From Oscillospiraceae bacterium (GTDB taxonomy: Bacteria; Bacillota; Clostridia; Oscillospirales; Oscillospiraceae): a stretch of 61,958 nucleotides of DNA. Below the pieces are notes generated by a model. The model did not search any database. It was given only the letters and a program-made list of their open reading frames with translations, and was not told the DNA's origin. The stretch is taken from contig JAEETX010000005.1 in assembly GCA_016286665.1 (NCBI GenBank), positions 1 to 61,958 of the forward strand, given 5' to 3'. Numbering within the stretch: the stretch's first letter is position 1; each line of letters begins with the position of its first letter. Shown here piece after piece: positions 1 through 8,779 of the stretch. A program made the position numbers and the translations under genes.

Positions 1-1047
1 AAGGTCATCCGCAACACCCGCATCATGCTGGTCACCCGCTTCAATTCCAATGTGTCCTTCAGCAGCGCGGACACCTTCACCAACCATGAGCTCATCACCA
101 AGCGCCTGGGCGCCCGCTTCCGCTATGTCAACGCCCATGAGCTGCTGGATATGATGTCCCCCCTGCCCGAGGGCGGCAACCACACCACCCCCGGCCGCGT
201 GACCCCCAACATCAACGCGGAGGACATGAAGGAAGCCGAGGCCATGGCCGACGAGCTGATCGGCGGGGCCGAGGTGGCGGATATCAGCCGCCAGTATCTC
301 ATCAACTCCCTGGTGGCCTACCTCACGGTGCGGAAGAACATGGATATCCTGGAGTGCAACGGCTTCACCGCGCCCTGTCCCGATATCTGCTCCACCCGCC
401 GGATCAACGAAATGAAGTTCACCTTCTGTCTGACCCACTCCCTCAACATGGAAGAGGGCATCCCCTCCTCCTGCGAATATGACGCCGACTCCGTCCTCAG
501 CCAGCAGGCGCTGATGGCCGTCTCCGGCATGCGGCCCTACATGGGCAACACCACGCCCCTGCCCTTCGAGGATTCCACCGGCGAATTCATGTCCCTGGCC
601 CGCTGGCCCTCCGACGAGGTGAAGGCCCGGCTCATCGCCGACGATCCCCACAACCTCTATGTCATGGAACACTCTGTCGCCAACCGCTGCTACCGCGACC
701 CCAACAAGAAGGGCAAGTACGGCCTAAGGCACTTCGCCCACGATCAGGCCTTCGGCGCGGTCCTGCGCTATGACTTCGATCAGGACGCCGGCCAGACCGT
801 GACCATGTGCCGCTTCAGCCCCGACGGCTCTAAGCTCTTCATCTCCCGCGGCGACATCGTCTGCGGCGACGGCTACAACGCCAACAACTGCAACAATCTG
901 GTGATCTTCCGGGTGAAGGATCAGATGGACGCCTACAAGAAGCAGTGCCTGGTGGGCAACCACGTGGCCCTGGTCTACGGCGACTACACCGAGCAGCTCA
1001 TCCAGCTGGCCGAGGTCCTGGGCGTGGAGCCCCTGGTCTCCATTTGA
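1..1047 (+). CDS. L-fucose/L-arabinose isomerase-like protein (5' partial)
   Basis: The reading frame is open from base 1, so the gene begins upstream and only its last 348 codons are visible. The protein resembles the C-terminal two thirds of the L-fucose isomerase-like family: a Glu/Asp-rich core, a Cys-containing segment (TAPCPDICSTRR) and a characteristic ending (GNHVALVYGDYTEQL) like the metal-binding C-terminal domain. Members interconvert aldose and ketose sugars in the cytoplasm using Mn2+. The substrate cannot be told from this fragment. The stop codon overlaps the likely TTG start of the next gene, so the two are translationally coupled. Family assignment is from memory of family style. 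Confidence 0.6.
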   Translation, partial: KVIRNTRIMLVTRFNSNVSFSSADTFTNHELITKRLGARFRYVNAHELLDMMSPLPEGGNHTTPGRVTPNINAEDMKEAEAMADELIGGAEVADISRQYLINSLVAYLTVRKNMDILECNGFTAPCPDICSTRRINEMKFTFCLTHSLNMEEGIPSSCEYDADSVLSQQALMAVSGMRPYMGNTTPLPFEDSTGEFMSLARWPSDEVKARLIADDPHNLYVMEHSVANRCYRDPNKKGKYGLRHFAHDQAFGAVLRYDFDQDAGQTVTMCRFSPDGSKLFISRGDIVCGDGYNANNCNNLVIFRVKDQMDAYKKQCLVGNHVALVYGDYTEQLIQLAEVLGVEPLVSI

Positions 1048-1463
1048 GCGCCGCAGACCGGAAAACGGTACGGGAAGCGATCCGGAAATACACGAAGGCC
1101 GCGGCCTGGGAGGCCCGGTGCATCCGGGAAAACAGCCCGGCGGACTTCGGCTATGTCCGCGCCCATCTCCGGGGCTATATCTTCAGCAAATACATGATGC
1201 CGGAATGGGAGTGCCGCAGCGATCGCATCGCGGACCTGACGGAAGCCAGTCTGGCAAGGATGATGAAGGTGACCCCGGAGCTGGCTGCGCAGCTGGACAC
1301 CGCCCGCAGCTGCGCCGGAGCCACCTCCGCCACGGTGAAGAAGGCCCTGCTGTTCCAGGCCATGGAGCGGGAGTTGGACATCGTCCTGCCCGCGGCGGAA
1401 GCCGTGGGGGCCAGGGACGTCACGGCCCTGGCCGGGCTCGTGATGCGCTGCAGGGCGCAGTAA
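1044..1463 (+). CDS. Hypothetical small helical protein, weakly acyl-carrier-like at the C-terminus
   Basis: I do not recognise this 139-residue protein. The frame stays open further upstream, but that part only shadows the isomerase gene. I chose the TTG start that overlaps the isomerase stop in a TTGA arrangement. The sequence is predicted to be helical. Its end (TVKKALLFQAMERELDIVLP, then VTALAGLV) has the spacing of helices II-III of an acyl carrier protein, but no DSL phosphopantetheine motif is visible. It probably works with the upstream isomerase through coupling, role unknown. Followed by two strong hairpins that end the operon. Confidence 0.55.
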   Translation: MSAADRKTVREAIRKYTKAAAWEARCIRENSPADFGYVRAHLRGYIFSKYMMPEWECRSDRIADLTEASLARMMKVTPELAAQLDTARSCAGATSATVKKALLFQAMERELDIVLPAAEAVGARDVTALAGLVMRCRAQ

Positions 1464-1529
1464 CGCGCCGGATGCCGCGGCAGATTCCCCCGTACCGAAC
1501 GACGATTACCGGGCTTCTCCTTACATAGC

Positions 1530-1600
1530 GAAACGCCGCACGATCCCGGCGCGCAGACTGCGCCGCCAGAAAACGTGCGCCGCGAACCGTGCGGCGTTTC
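1530..1600 (+). terminator. Long nested hairpin with AAACGCCGCA/TGCGGCGTTT arms
   Basis: A perfect 13-base inverted repeat (1530-1542 with 1588-1600) encloses a GC-rich inner segment that can itself fold. It lies after the isomerase operon. The same outer arm sequence recurs at 16767-16819, so this belongs to a repeated terminator-like family. No clean T-tract directly follows, so it could instead be an RNA-stabilising repeat. Confidence 0.5.
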
Positions 1601-1633
1601 CGCCGAACTGTCGGGCCGTGGGTCCGACGCGCC

Positions 1634-1678
1634 AAAACGCATGGCTTACTCCTTTCACAAGGGGCCATGCGTTTTTGC
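1634..1678 (+). terminator. Intrinsic terminator
   Basis: Inverted repeat AAAACGCATGGC (1634-1645) with GCCATGCGTTTT (1664-1675), continuing into a T-run. It ends transcription from the isomerase operon. The rest of the 1464-1952 gap holds the 1530 hairpin and the promoter at 1830. Confidence 0.75.
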
Positions 1679-1829
1679 TTTGTGCTGGGGAAAGTGCGGC
1701 TGCCTGCCGGCAGGAGCCGGATCCCGGAAAAGGGAACGGCGTGCCGGCGGCCCTGCCGCCCGCCGGCAGGAGCATCGGGCAGCTCTGACCGGCTTTTTCA
1801 AAAAAACGCGAAAAACTTTGAAAAACCTC

Positions 1830-1858
1830 TTGAAAACCTATACCCCTAGTGGTATAAT
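1830..1858 (+). promoter_or_regulatory. Sigma-A promoter with CsoR-like operator
   Basis: TTGAAA (1830-1835), a 17-base spacer, and a consensus TATAAT (1853-1858). The spacer and -10 carry a perfect palindrome TATACC-CCTAGT-GGTATA (1839-1856). The TACC(C)..GGTA form resembles operators of the CsoR/RcnR family of metal-sensing repressors. Placement between -35 and -10 would block RNA polymerase. It drives the DUF6110-like and metal ATPase genes. Confidence 0.8.
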
Positions 1859-1952
1859 GACAGCGTAAAAGATACCCGAAGGGGCAGGGAGGAGGACCCG
1901 GACTCTTCGGCGCATCCGAAACGAATTTCAATCATGTGTGGAGGATACAGAA

Positions 1953-2228
1953 ATGAAAAAAGGTTGGGCGTTTGCAAGCGGCATCCTGGTGGGGTCCGTG
2001 GGTCTCAGCGTGCTCACCAGCAAGCTGGTGATGAAGGGCTATAAGTATGTCTTCGCCGGCGCGATGATCGCCCGGGACCGCATCATGGCCGACAGCGAGA
2101 AGGTCCAGGCCGCCGTCAGCAACATCACCGCAGAAGCCAAGGAACTCACCGAGCAGTATTACGAGAAGCTGGACAAGGAATACGAGGCGGAGGCCGCCAA
2201 AGAGGAAACCAAGGCCCCCGAAGCCTGA
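1953..2228 (+). CDS. DUF6110-like small membrane-anchored protein
   Basis: 91 residues. The N-terminus has a Gly-rich hydrophobic segment (about residues 3-25), followed by an amphipathic, charged helix ending in an Ala/Glu/Lys tail. From memory this matches small proteins annotated DUF6110 that often sit directly before heavy-metal P-type ATPases in Clostridia. The ATG at 1953 has GGAGG eight bases upstream; a GTG at 1938 in the same frame would overlap that site and is less likely. It is separated by 17 bases from the ATPase and shares its promoter, so a role in metal delivery or ATPase assembly is inferred. Confidence 0.65.
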   Translation: MKKGWAFASGILVGSVGLSVLTSKLVMKGYKYVFAGAMIARDRIMADSEKVQAAVSNITAEAKELTEQYYEKLDKEYEAEAAKEETKAPEA

Positions 2229-2245
2229 AAAGGAGGCGGCCGAGC

Positions 2246-4357
2246 TTGAACGTAACCGTATTGCACCGGGCCAAGGGACAGATGCAGCTGGGCCTGGGTC
2301 TCCGGCGGCTGAAGCCGGAGGACGCGGACACCCTGTATTACGCGCTCATCGAGCGCAGCGGGGTGCGCGGCGTCAGCGTGCTGCACCGAACGGCCCAGCT
2401 CCTGCTGCGCTTCGATCCCTGTGTGCCCGAAGCGCCGGGAGAGGTCCTGGAATTCCTCCGGGGCGCTTCCCTGGAGGACCCGGAGCTGAAAAAGCTGGTG
2501 CCCGCCGTCTCCGCCCGGGCCACCAACGAGCAATTCAAGGAGGAGATCGGTTCCCTCATCATGGCGCGGGCCGCCAAGCGGCTGCTGCTGCCGGCCCCCA
2601 TCCGCTATGCCTGGACGGTTTGGAACGGTCTGCCTTTCATCCGGGCGGGGCTGAAGGACCTCATCCAGAAGAAGTTCAGCGCCGAGATCGTCCACGCCTC
2701 CGCTATTCTGGCCTCCCTGCTGACGGGGGATTTCCCCACGGCGGGCAGCATCATCTTCCTGACGAAGCTGGGTGAGATACTGGAGGAGTGGACCTATAAA
2801 AAGAGCGTGGACGATCTGGCAAGGAGCCTGGCCCTCAACGTCACCAACGTCTGGCGGGTGGAAGGGGAGACCACGGAGCTCGTGAACCTCAGCCAGGTCA
2901 AGGTGGGAGACCGCATCCACGTTTACATGGGCAGCGTCATCCCCCTGGACGGCATCGTCGCCGAGGGGGAGGCCATGGTGAACCAGTCCGCCCTCACCGG
3001 GGAGAGCGTCCCCGTCCACAAGGAGCCGGGCATCACGGTCTACGCCGGCACCGTCATCGACGAGGGCGACCTGGTCATCGAGGTCAGGGAGACCTCCGGC
3101 CAGACCCGCTACGACAACATCGTGAAGTTCATCGAGCAGTCGGAGAGCATGGTGGCCGTGACCCAGAGCCAGGCGGAAAAGCTGGTGAGCAGGCTCATCC
3201 CCTACACCTTCGGCACCGCGGCCCTCACCTGGCTGCTGACCAGGAACGTCACCAAGGCCGCCAGCGTGCTCATGGTGGATTTCTCCTGCGCCATCGAGGT
3301 AGCCATGCCCATCTCCGTCCTCTCCGCCATGCGGGAGGCGGGGGCCCACCATATCACCGTCAAGGGCGGCAAGTTCCTGGAGCATATCGCCGCCGCGGAT
3401 ACGGTGGTCTTCGACAAGACCGGCACCCTCACCCGCAGCGTGCCCACGGTGGAGGCCGTGGTGCCCATGAGCGGGCGGGATGAGAACGACATGCTGGCCC
3501 TGGCCGCCGATCTGGAGGCCCATTTCCCCCACTCCCTGGCGTCCGCCGTTGTCCAGGCGGCGCGGGATCGGGGGCTGGATTACGGGGTGCCCCACTCCAA
3601 GCCGGAATACATCGTGGCCCACGGCATCGTGTCCATTGCCGCGGGGCAGCGGGTGGTCATCGGCAGCCATCACTTCGTCTTCGACGATGAAAAGACCCTG
3701 GTGAAGCCGGAGGACGAAGCCAGGCTCCATGCCCTGCCCCTCAGGTACAGCCAGCTCTACATGGCCATCGACGGCGTCCTGGCCGCCATCATCGGCATCG
3801 ACGATCCCATCAAGCCGGAAACGAGGCGCGTCGTCCGGCGCCTGAAGGCCGCGGGGCTCACGAACATCGTCATGATGACCGGGGACAGCGAGCGCACCGC
3901 CGCCGCCATCGCCGAGGAAGCGGGCATCGACCGCTGGTACAGCGAAGTGCTGCCGGAGGACAAGGCCCATTTTGTGGAACAGGAGAAGGCTTCCGGCCAC
4001 CGGGTCATCATGATCGGCGACGGCATCAACGATTCCCCGGCCCTCTCCGCTGCGGACGTGGGCATCGCCATGAAGGAAGGGGCGGATATCGCCCGGGAGA
4101 TCGCGGACATCACCCTGTCCGGCTCCAATCTGGAGCAGCTCATCGCCCTGAAGGAGCTCAGCGACAAGCTCATGCTGCGCATGAAGTCCACCGGCAGCCT
4201 GGGCATCGCCGCCAACGCCGCCATCCTGCTGGCGGGCATCCTGGGCTTCGTCACGCCCGGCACCGCCGCCCTGCTGCACAACACCTCCACCATCGCCCTC
4301 TGCCTGCGGAACATGACGGAGATGATCCCGGAGGAGACGCATTACCGGGAAGCCTGA
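2246..4357 (+). CDS. Heavy-metal-translocating P1B-type ATPase
   Basis: 703 residues with a TTG start preceded by AGGAGG at nine bases. The phosphorylation motif DKTGTLT begins at D390, the actuator TGES is at 251-254, and the hinge GDGIND is at 591-596. The N-terminal 70 residues look like a degenerate HMA domain without CxxC. The transmembrane metal-site motif, usually CPx, reads FSCAIE (346-351), so Pro is absent and Ala follows Cys. It should move a transition metal across the cytoplasmic membrane at the cost of ATP. The metal is not determinable from sequence alone. The CsoR-like operator upstream points to metal-responsive expression, presumably for export. Confidence 0.88.
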   Translation: MNVTVLHRAKGQMQLGLGLRRLKPEDADTLYYALIERSGVRGVSVLHRTAQLLLRFDPCVPEAPGEVLEFLRGASLEDPELKKLVPAVSARATNEQFKEEIGSLIMARAAKRLLLPAPIRYAWTVWNGLPFIRAGLKDLIQKKFSAEIVHASAILASLLTGDFPTAGSIIFLTKLGEILEEWTYKKSVDDLARSLALNVTNVWRVEGETTELVNLSQVKVGDRIHVYMGSVIPLDGIVAEGEAMVNQSALTGESVPVHKEPGITVYAGTVIDEGDLVIEVRETSGQTRYDNIVKFIEQSESMVAVTQSQAEKLVSRLIPYTFGTAALTWLLTRNVTKAASVLMVDFSCAIEVAMPISVLSAMREAGAHHITVKGGKFLEHIAAADTVVFDKTGTLTRSVPTVEAVVPMSGRDENDMLALAADLEAHFPHSLASAVVQAARDRGLDYGVPHSKPEYIVAHGIVSIAAGQRVVIGSHHFVFDDEKTLVKPEDEARLHALPLRYSQLYMAIDGVLAAIIGIDDPIKPETRRVVRRLKAAGLTNIVMMTGDSERTAAAIAEEAGIDRWYSEVLPEDKAHFVEQEKASGHRVIMIGDGINDSPALSAADVGIAMKEGADIAREIADITLSGSNLEQLIALKELSDKLMLRMKSTGSLGIAANAAILLAGILGFVTPGTAALLHNTSTIALCLRNMTEMIPEETHYREA

Positions 4358-4402
4358 GCATCGAACAAGAGGAATTATCCGAAAAGAAAAGATAAGAAGT
4401 CG

Positions 4403-4438
4403 CAAAGGGACCTGCTGCATTCGCAGCAGGTCCCTTTG
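4403..4438 (+). terminator. Hairpin terminator after the metal ATPase
   Basis: Perfect 16-base stem (4403-4418 with 4423-4438) and an ATTC loop. The T-run after it is short (one arm ends in TTTG), so termination may be partial. Confidence 0.65.
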
Positions 4439-4580
4439 TCTTGGCGCGCCTTTCCGCCGTCATCCGGTGCAAAGCGGCGGAGAAACCGCTTTTTCTATCC
4501 CCCCGGGGGGCTTGCGGAGAAGCAAGGGCGACGTTTACAATCCTGTTATCATCATACGACAACTTGAAGGATGGGGCGGC

Positions 4581-5339
4581 ATGGACGAACTGAAAAAGGA
4601 GATCGTGGCCTACTGGGACAGGCGGGCCCCCTCCTATACTGATGTGATCGAAAAGAATATGGCGGGTCCCTGGGGCAAAATCTGGGCGGACTATCTCACC
4701 GCCCGCTTCCCGGAGGGCGCGCCGGAGGAGACCCGGGTGCTGGATATCGGCACCGGGCCGGGCTTCTATGCCATGCTCCTGGCGGCGCGGGGCTACCGGG
4801 TCACGGCGGTGGACCTTTCCGAGAAAATGCTGGCAGAGGCAAGGCGCAATGCCGGGCCCCTGGCGGCGCAGATCGACTTCCGGCGAATGGACGCCCAGGC
4901 CCTGGATCTCCCCGACGGGTGCTTTGATGTGATCGTCACCCGCAATCTCACCTGGAACCTGCAGGACCCCGTGCAGGCCTACGGGGAATGGCGGCGCGTG
5001 CTGCGGACCGGCGGGGTGCTGCTGAATTTCGACGCCGACTGGTACGGCTACCTGGCGGACGAGGAAAAGCAGCGGGCCTATGAACGGGACAGGGAAAACA
5101 CCCGCCTCCTGAAAATGGAGGACCACCAGGCCTATCCGGACGGACCGAAGATGGAGGAAATCTCCCGCCGCCTGCCCATGACGGGGCTTCAGCGCCCCCA
5201 ATGGGATGTGGACACCCTGCTGGCGCTGGGTTTCGCCTCCGTCACCGCCGATCTGGATGCGGGCAGAGCGGTGTGGAGCGAGGAGGAAGCCGTCAATTAT
5301 GCTTCCACTCCCGGATTTCTGATCCGGGCCGTGAAATAA
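4581..5339 (+). CDS. Class I SAM-dependent methyltransferase
   Basis: 252 residues. Motif I is VLDIGTGPGFYAMLL, followed by the acidic adenosine-binding residue in VTAVDLSEKML and motif IV around DVIVTRNLTWNL. The fold is a Rossmann-type methyltransferase of the UbiE/BioC kind; the methyl acceptor is unknown. An in-frame extension reaches back to 4467, but the ATG at 4581 begins the conserved region and has a GAAGG site ten bases upstream. Only 25 bases separate it from the substrate-binding protein gene of the ABC transporter, so it is probably in the same operon. Modification of a metal chelator or other transporter ligand is one possibility, not shown. Confidence 0.8.
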   Translation: MDELKKEIVAYWDRRAPSYTDVIEKNMAGPWGKIWADYLTARFPEGAPEETRVLDIGTGPGFYAMLLAARGYRVTAVDLSEKMLAEARRNAGPLAAQIDFRRMDAQALDLPDGCFDVIVTRNLTWNLQDPVQAYGEWRRVLRTGGVLLNFDADWYGYLADEEKQRAYERDRENTRLLKMEDHQAYPDGPKMEEISRRLPMTGLQRPQWDVDTLLALGFASVTADLDAGRAVWSEEEAVNYASTPGFLIRAVK

Positions 5340-5364
5340 ACGAAGATAAGGGGAGGAACCGGAA

Positions 5365-6894
5365 ATGAAAAGGATAAGTTGCCTCGCCCTGATCCTGGCG
5401 GTCTGCCTGCTCCTGGGCCTCAGCGCCTGCGGGGAGAAGGGCCCTCCCGCGCCTGCCCCTGCCTCCGCGCCGAAGATCCTGAAGCTGGCGGAGAGTTTCG
5501 CCTATGCCAGCCTGGACGCCCACAAGGACTGGAACGGCTGGTACACCTCCATCTACGGCCTCACCGAGACCCTGTTCAAGGTAGGGGACGATCTTTCCGT
5601 CCAGCCTCTGCTGGCGCAAAAGGCCGAGGCTGACGGGCGCACCTGGACGATCACCCTGGACCCCGCGGCCGCCTTCTCCAACGGGAAAGCCCTCACCGCC
5701 GACATGGCGGCGCGCAACCTCCGGCGGGTGGGCGAAGTCAACGAGCGCTTCAGCGACGTGAAGGACTATGTCATCACCGCTGTGGATGAACACACCCTCA
5801 CCATCACCACCCCGGAGGTCTATCCCACCCTCCTCACCGACAAGCTCACGAACGCCGCCTTCGGCATCATGGACCTGGACGGCAGCGCCGACCTGGACAA
5901 CGCCCCCGTCTGCACCGGCCCCTTCAAGGTGAAGTCCTTCGAGCCGGAGGGCACCGTGGAGGTGGCGAGAAACGAAGCCTACTGGAAGGGAAGCGTGAAG
6001 CTGGACGGCGTCGTCTTCTACTACATGAACGACGACGAATCCAAGCTCATGGCCATGCAGAGCCGCGAGATCGACGGCTATTCCGGCGTGACCGCCGCCG
6101 CCAAGGAAATCTACGCCGCCGACCCCGCCTCCTATGTGCTCACCGTGATCCCCGCCACCCGGCTCCAGTTCTACGTCCTCAATGAAAACCGCCTCAGCGA
6201 TCAGGTGCGCAAGGCCGTCAACCTGACGGTGGACAACGACGCCATCGCAGCGTTTCTGGGGGGCACGGTCTCCCCGGCGATGGGCCCCTTCGGCGCCGGC
6301 GCCCCCTACGGGAAGGTGACGAAGCCGAAGGTGGACACGGCGGCAGCGAAAGCGGCCCTGGAGGCCGACGGCTACACCCTGAATGCCGACGGGATGTATG
6401 AAAAGGACGGTCAGGTCCTGACCCTGCATATCTGCTTCTACCATGCCCGCAGCCTGGATTCCATCGCCCTGCTGATACAGGAGCAGCTGAAAGCCATCGG
6501 CGTGGCCGCCGCCCTCACCGGCGTGGAGGATGCGGACAGCACCTACCGGGTCACCGGCGACTATGATATCGCCCTCTACTGCATGATCGCCGACCAGGCG
6601 GGCGACCCCTATTATGCCATCAACGCCCTGTTCCGCCAGGGGAGCGACTGGGCCCTGGGCGGCTTTCGCAGCGATGAATGCGAGGCGCTGATCAATGAAC
6701 TGCAGTCCGAGACGGACGTGACCAAACGGGCCGATCTGGCCAATCGGATCGTCCAGATGGTCATTGACGACAATGCCTTCGGCTTCGTGGGCCTGTTCAA
6801 CAAGACCACCGTCACCGCTCCCGGCGTCAGGAACATCGGGGAAAACAGCCCCTTCGACTTCTACGCCGTCGGCGCGGAAACGGACATGCCGTAG
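5365..6894 (+). CDS. Nickel/peptide ABC transporter substrate-binding lipoprotein
   Basis: 509 residues with a lipoprotein signal peptide ending in a lipobox (LLGLSAC), so it is anchored outside the membrane. The mature part follows the SBP_bac_5 family (DppA/OppA/NikA). It has the typical early segment on the ligand-bound state (YGLTETLFKV), a middle region with VCTGPFKVKSF, and a C-terminal lobe. It binds a ligand and hands it to the permease encoded next. NikA-like and peptide-binding members cannot be separated by eye; the accompanying permeases look NikB/NikC-like. GGGGAGG precedes the ATG. Confidence 0.85.
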   Translation: MKRISCLALILAVCLLLGLSACGEKGPPAPAPASAPKILKLAESFAYASLDAHKDWNGWYTSIYGLTETLFKVGDDLSVQPLLAQKAEADGRTWTITLDPAAAFSNGKALTADMAARNLRRVGEVNERFSDVKDYVITAVDEHTLTITTPEVYPTLLTDKLTNAAFGIMDLDGSADLDNAPVCTGPFKVKSFEPEGTVEVARNEAYWKGSVKLDGVVFYYMNDDESKLMAMQSREIDGYSGVTAAAKEIYAADPASYVLTVIPATRLQFYVLNENRLSDQVRKAVNLTVDNDAIAAFLGGTVSPAMGPFGAGAPYGKVTKPKVDTAAAKAALEADGYTLNADGMYEKDGQVLTLHICFYHARSLDSIALLIQEQLKAIGVAAALTGVEDADSTYRVTGDYDIALYCMIADQAGDPYYAINALFRQGSDWALGGFRSDECEALINELQSETDVTKRADLANRIVQMVIDDNAFGFVGLFNKTTVTAPGVRNIGENSPFDFYAVGAETDMP

Positions 6895-6950
6895 GATGTA
6901 GCGCGAGCAGACTCGCGGCGGGAGATCACCCGCGAAGCGGGTATATCCTT

Positions 6951-6976
6951 GGGTGCGCTGCATCTGCAGCGCACCC
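6951..6976 (+). terminator. Intercistronic hairpin after the binding-protein gene
   Basis: GGGTGCGCTGC (6951-6961) pairs with GCAGCGCACCC (6966-6976) around an ATCT loop. It lies between the binding-protein and permease genes without a T-tract, so it probably causes partial termination or protects the upstream mRNA. Related hairpins occur at 10483, 14644 and 37965. Confidence 0.6.
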
Positions 6977-7005
6977 CTTGGCCGTTTGATTCGGAGGTGA
7001 AGCCT

Positions 7006-7935
7006 GTGCTGAAATATATCGCCAAGCGGCTGCTGCACCTGGCGGGCATCCTCGTCGCCGTCAGCTTCCTCACCTTCCTGCTGATGTACCTCGCCCCCGG
7101 CGACGCGGCGGTGAAGAAGCTGAACGCCCAGGGGATCGCCGTATCCGCGGAGGTGCTGGAAAAAACGCGGGCGGACATGGGCCTGGACCGGCCCTTCCTC
7201 GTCCAGTACGGCGACTGGGCCTTCAGGGTCCTTCACGGGGACCTGGGGGCCTCCTATAAAGATGGGATGAGCGTGGCGGGCAAGCTGGGGAAGGCCGTGG
7301 GCTATACCGCCGTGCTGGCTCTGGGCAGCCTGGCTCTGGCGCTGCTGGTCTCCCTGCCCCTGGCACTGCTGACGGCGCTGAAGAAGGATTCCCTCCCGGA
7401 CTATCTCCTGCGCTTCCTGAGCTTCGTCGCCAACTCCCTGCCCAATTTCCTCATTTCGGTGCTGCTGATGTATTTCCTCTGCGTGAAGGCCAAGCTGCTG
7501 CCGGTGGTGGCGGAAAAGAACCTCAAGGGACTGCTGCTCCCCGCCGCGGCTCTGGCCATCCCCATGATGGGGCGCTTTCTGCGGCAGTTCCGTGCGGAAA
7601 TACTGGAGCAGCTGGGAAAGGACTATGTCTCCGCCGCCCGCGCCCGGGGGGTGAAGGCCCGTTATATCCTTTTCCGCAATGTGCTGCACAACGCTTCCAT
7701 CTCCATCCTCACCATCGTGGGTCTCTCCGTCGGCACCCTGTTCGGGGGCAGCGTGGTCATCGAGACCGTTTTCCGCTGGCCGGGGTTGGGGAAGCTGGCC
7801 ATGGACGCCATCACCAACCGGGATTATCCCGTGCTCCAGGGCTTCGTGCTGTTCTCCGCCGCGGTCTATGTGCTGGTGAACCTGCTGACGGATATCGCCT
7901 ATCACCGGATCGACCCCCGGGTGCGGCAGGAATGA
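7006..7935 (+). CDS. ABC transporter permease, NikB/DppB type
   Basis: 309 residues, about six membrane segments. The N-terminus (YIAKRLLHLAGILVAVSFLTF) and the short loop PGD followed by the conserved segment MGLDRPFLVQYGDW are typical of the DppB/NikB family. The EAA loop (DYVSAARARGVKARYILFRN) contacts the ATPase. The GTG at 7006 has GGAGG eight bases upstream; the frame continues to 6949, but that would run through the hairpin. It forms the membrane channel with the next gene product. Confidence 0.85.
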   Translation: MLKYIAKRLLHLAGILVAVSFLTFLLMYLAPGDAAVKKLNAQGIAVSAEVLEKTRADMGLDRPFLVQYGDWAFRVLHGDLGASYKDGMSVAGKLGKAVGYTAVLALGSLALALLVSLPLALLTALKKDSLPDYLLRFLSFVANSLPNFLISVLLMYFLCVKAKLLPVVAEKNLKGLLLPAAALAIPMMGRFLRQFRAEILEQLGKDYVSAARARGVKARYILFRNVLHNASISILTIVGLSVGTLFGGSVVIETVFRWPGLGKLAMDAITNRDYPVLQGFVLFSAAVYVLVNLLTDIAYHRIDPRVRQE

Positions 7936-7945
7936 GGGGGTTGGG

Positions 7946-8779
7946 ATGAAGGATCGAATGACGGTCGGAAAACGAAACAGGCTGCGCCTTTTCCTTTTCC
8001 TGGGCCTGACGGGGCTGCTGGTACTCCTGAGCGTTTTTGCCCCCCTCCTGGTCCCCAACGACCCCAACGCCACCAATGCGCTGCATATGAACGAAGCTCC
8101 CGGCAGGGATTTCCCCCTGGGCACGGACCGCTACGGCCGCTGCGTCTGCTCCCGCGTGCTCATGGGGACGCGGACCAGCATCTTTTCCGCCGTGATCCTG
8201 GTGGCGGTCACCTTTGTCTTCGGCACCGTTCTGGGCATGCTGGCGGGCTGGTTCGGCGGCGCGGCGGACGCCCTGATCATGCGCCTGACGGACGTCTTCC
8301 TTGCCTTTCCCCAGATGGTGCCGGCCATCGCCGTGGCGGGCATCCTGGGGGGCGGTATGTTCAACGCCATGCTGGCCATGGGCGTCACCGGCTGGACCCT
8401 CTATGCCCGGCTGGCACGGGCCCAGGTGCTGGCTCTCAGGGAGGAAGCCTACGTCTCCGCCGCCCGTCTCACCGGGCAGGGGGCCCTGTCCATCCTCCTG
8501 AAGACCCTGCTGCCCAACATGCTGGGCCCGCTGGTGGTCAGCGCTTCCACCCAGATCGGGACCATGATGATTGGCATCGCCGGCCTGAGCTTCCTGGGCA
8601 TCGGCGTGACGGAACCCCAGGCGGAATGGGGCAGCATGATCTCCGCCTCCCGCGCCTATCTCCAGCTGGCCCCCTGGGCGGTGCTGGCCCCCGCCGGCGC
8701 CACCATCTGCACGGTGATGGTCTTCAACTATCTGGGGGACTGCGTCCGGGACGTGCTGGATGTGGAGGGCCTGCGATGA
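7946..8779 (+). CDS. ABC transporter permease, NikC/DppC type
   Basis: 277 residues. After one N-terminal membrane helix it shows the DppC/NikC signature FPLGTDRYGRCVCSRVLMGT (about residues 53-72), then five further helices and an EAA loop (AYVSAARLTGQG). It partners the NikB-like permease. It starts eleven bases after the previous stop and its stop overlaps the next start in ATGA, so the genes are translationally coupled. Confidence 0.86.
   Translation: MKDRMTVGKRNRLRLFLFLGLTGLLVLLSVFAPLLVPNDPNATNALHMNEAPGRDFPLGTDRYGRCVCSRVLMGTRTSIFSAVILVAVTFVFGTVLGMLAGWFGGAADALIMRLTDVFLAFPQMVPAIAVAGILGGGMFNAMLAMGVTGWTLYARLARAQVLALREEAYVSAARLTGQGALSILLKTLLPNMLGPLVVSASTQIGTMMIGIAGLSFLGIGVTEPQAEWGSMISASRAYLQLAPWAVLAPAGATICTVMVFNYLGDCVRDVLDVEGLR

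Noticed and set aside
945-1463. Frameshift fusion of the isomerase with the downstream protein
   Set aside because: The overlapping part is out-of-frame shadow; a TTGA stop-start overlap explains the arrangement.
2159-4420. 753-codon open frame on the minus strand opposite the metal ATPase
   Set aside because: Composition is Gly/His/Asp-rich with no domain motif; it is a shadow of the GC-rich plus-strand gene.
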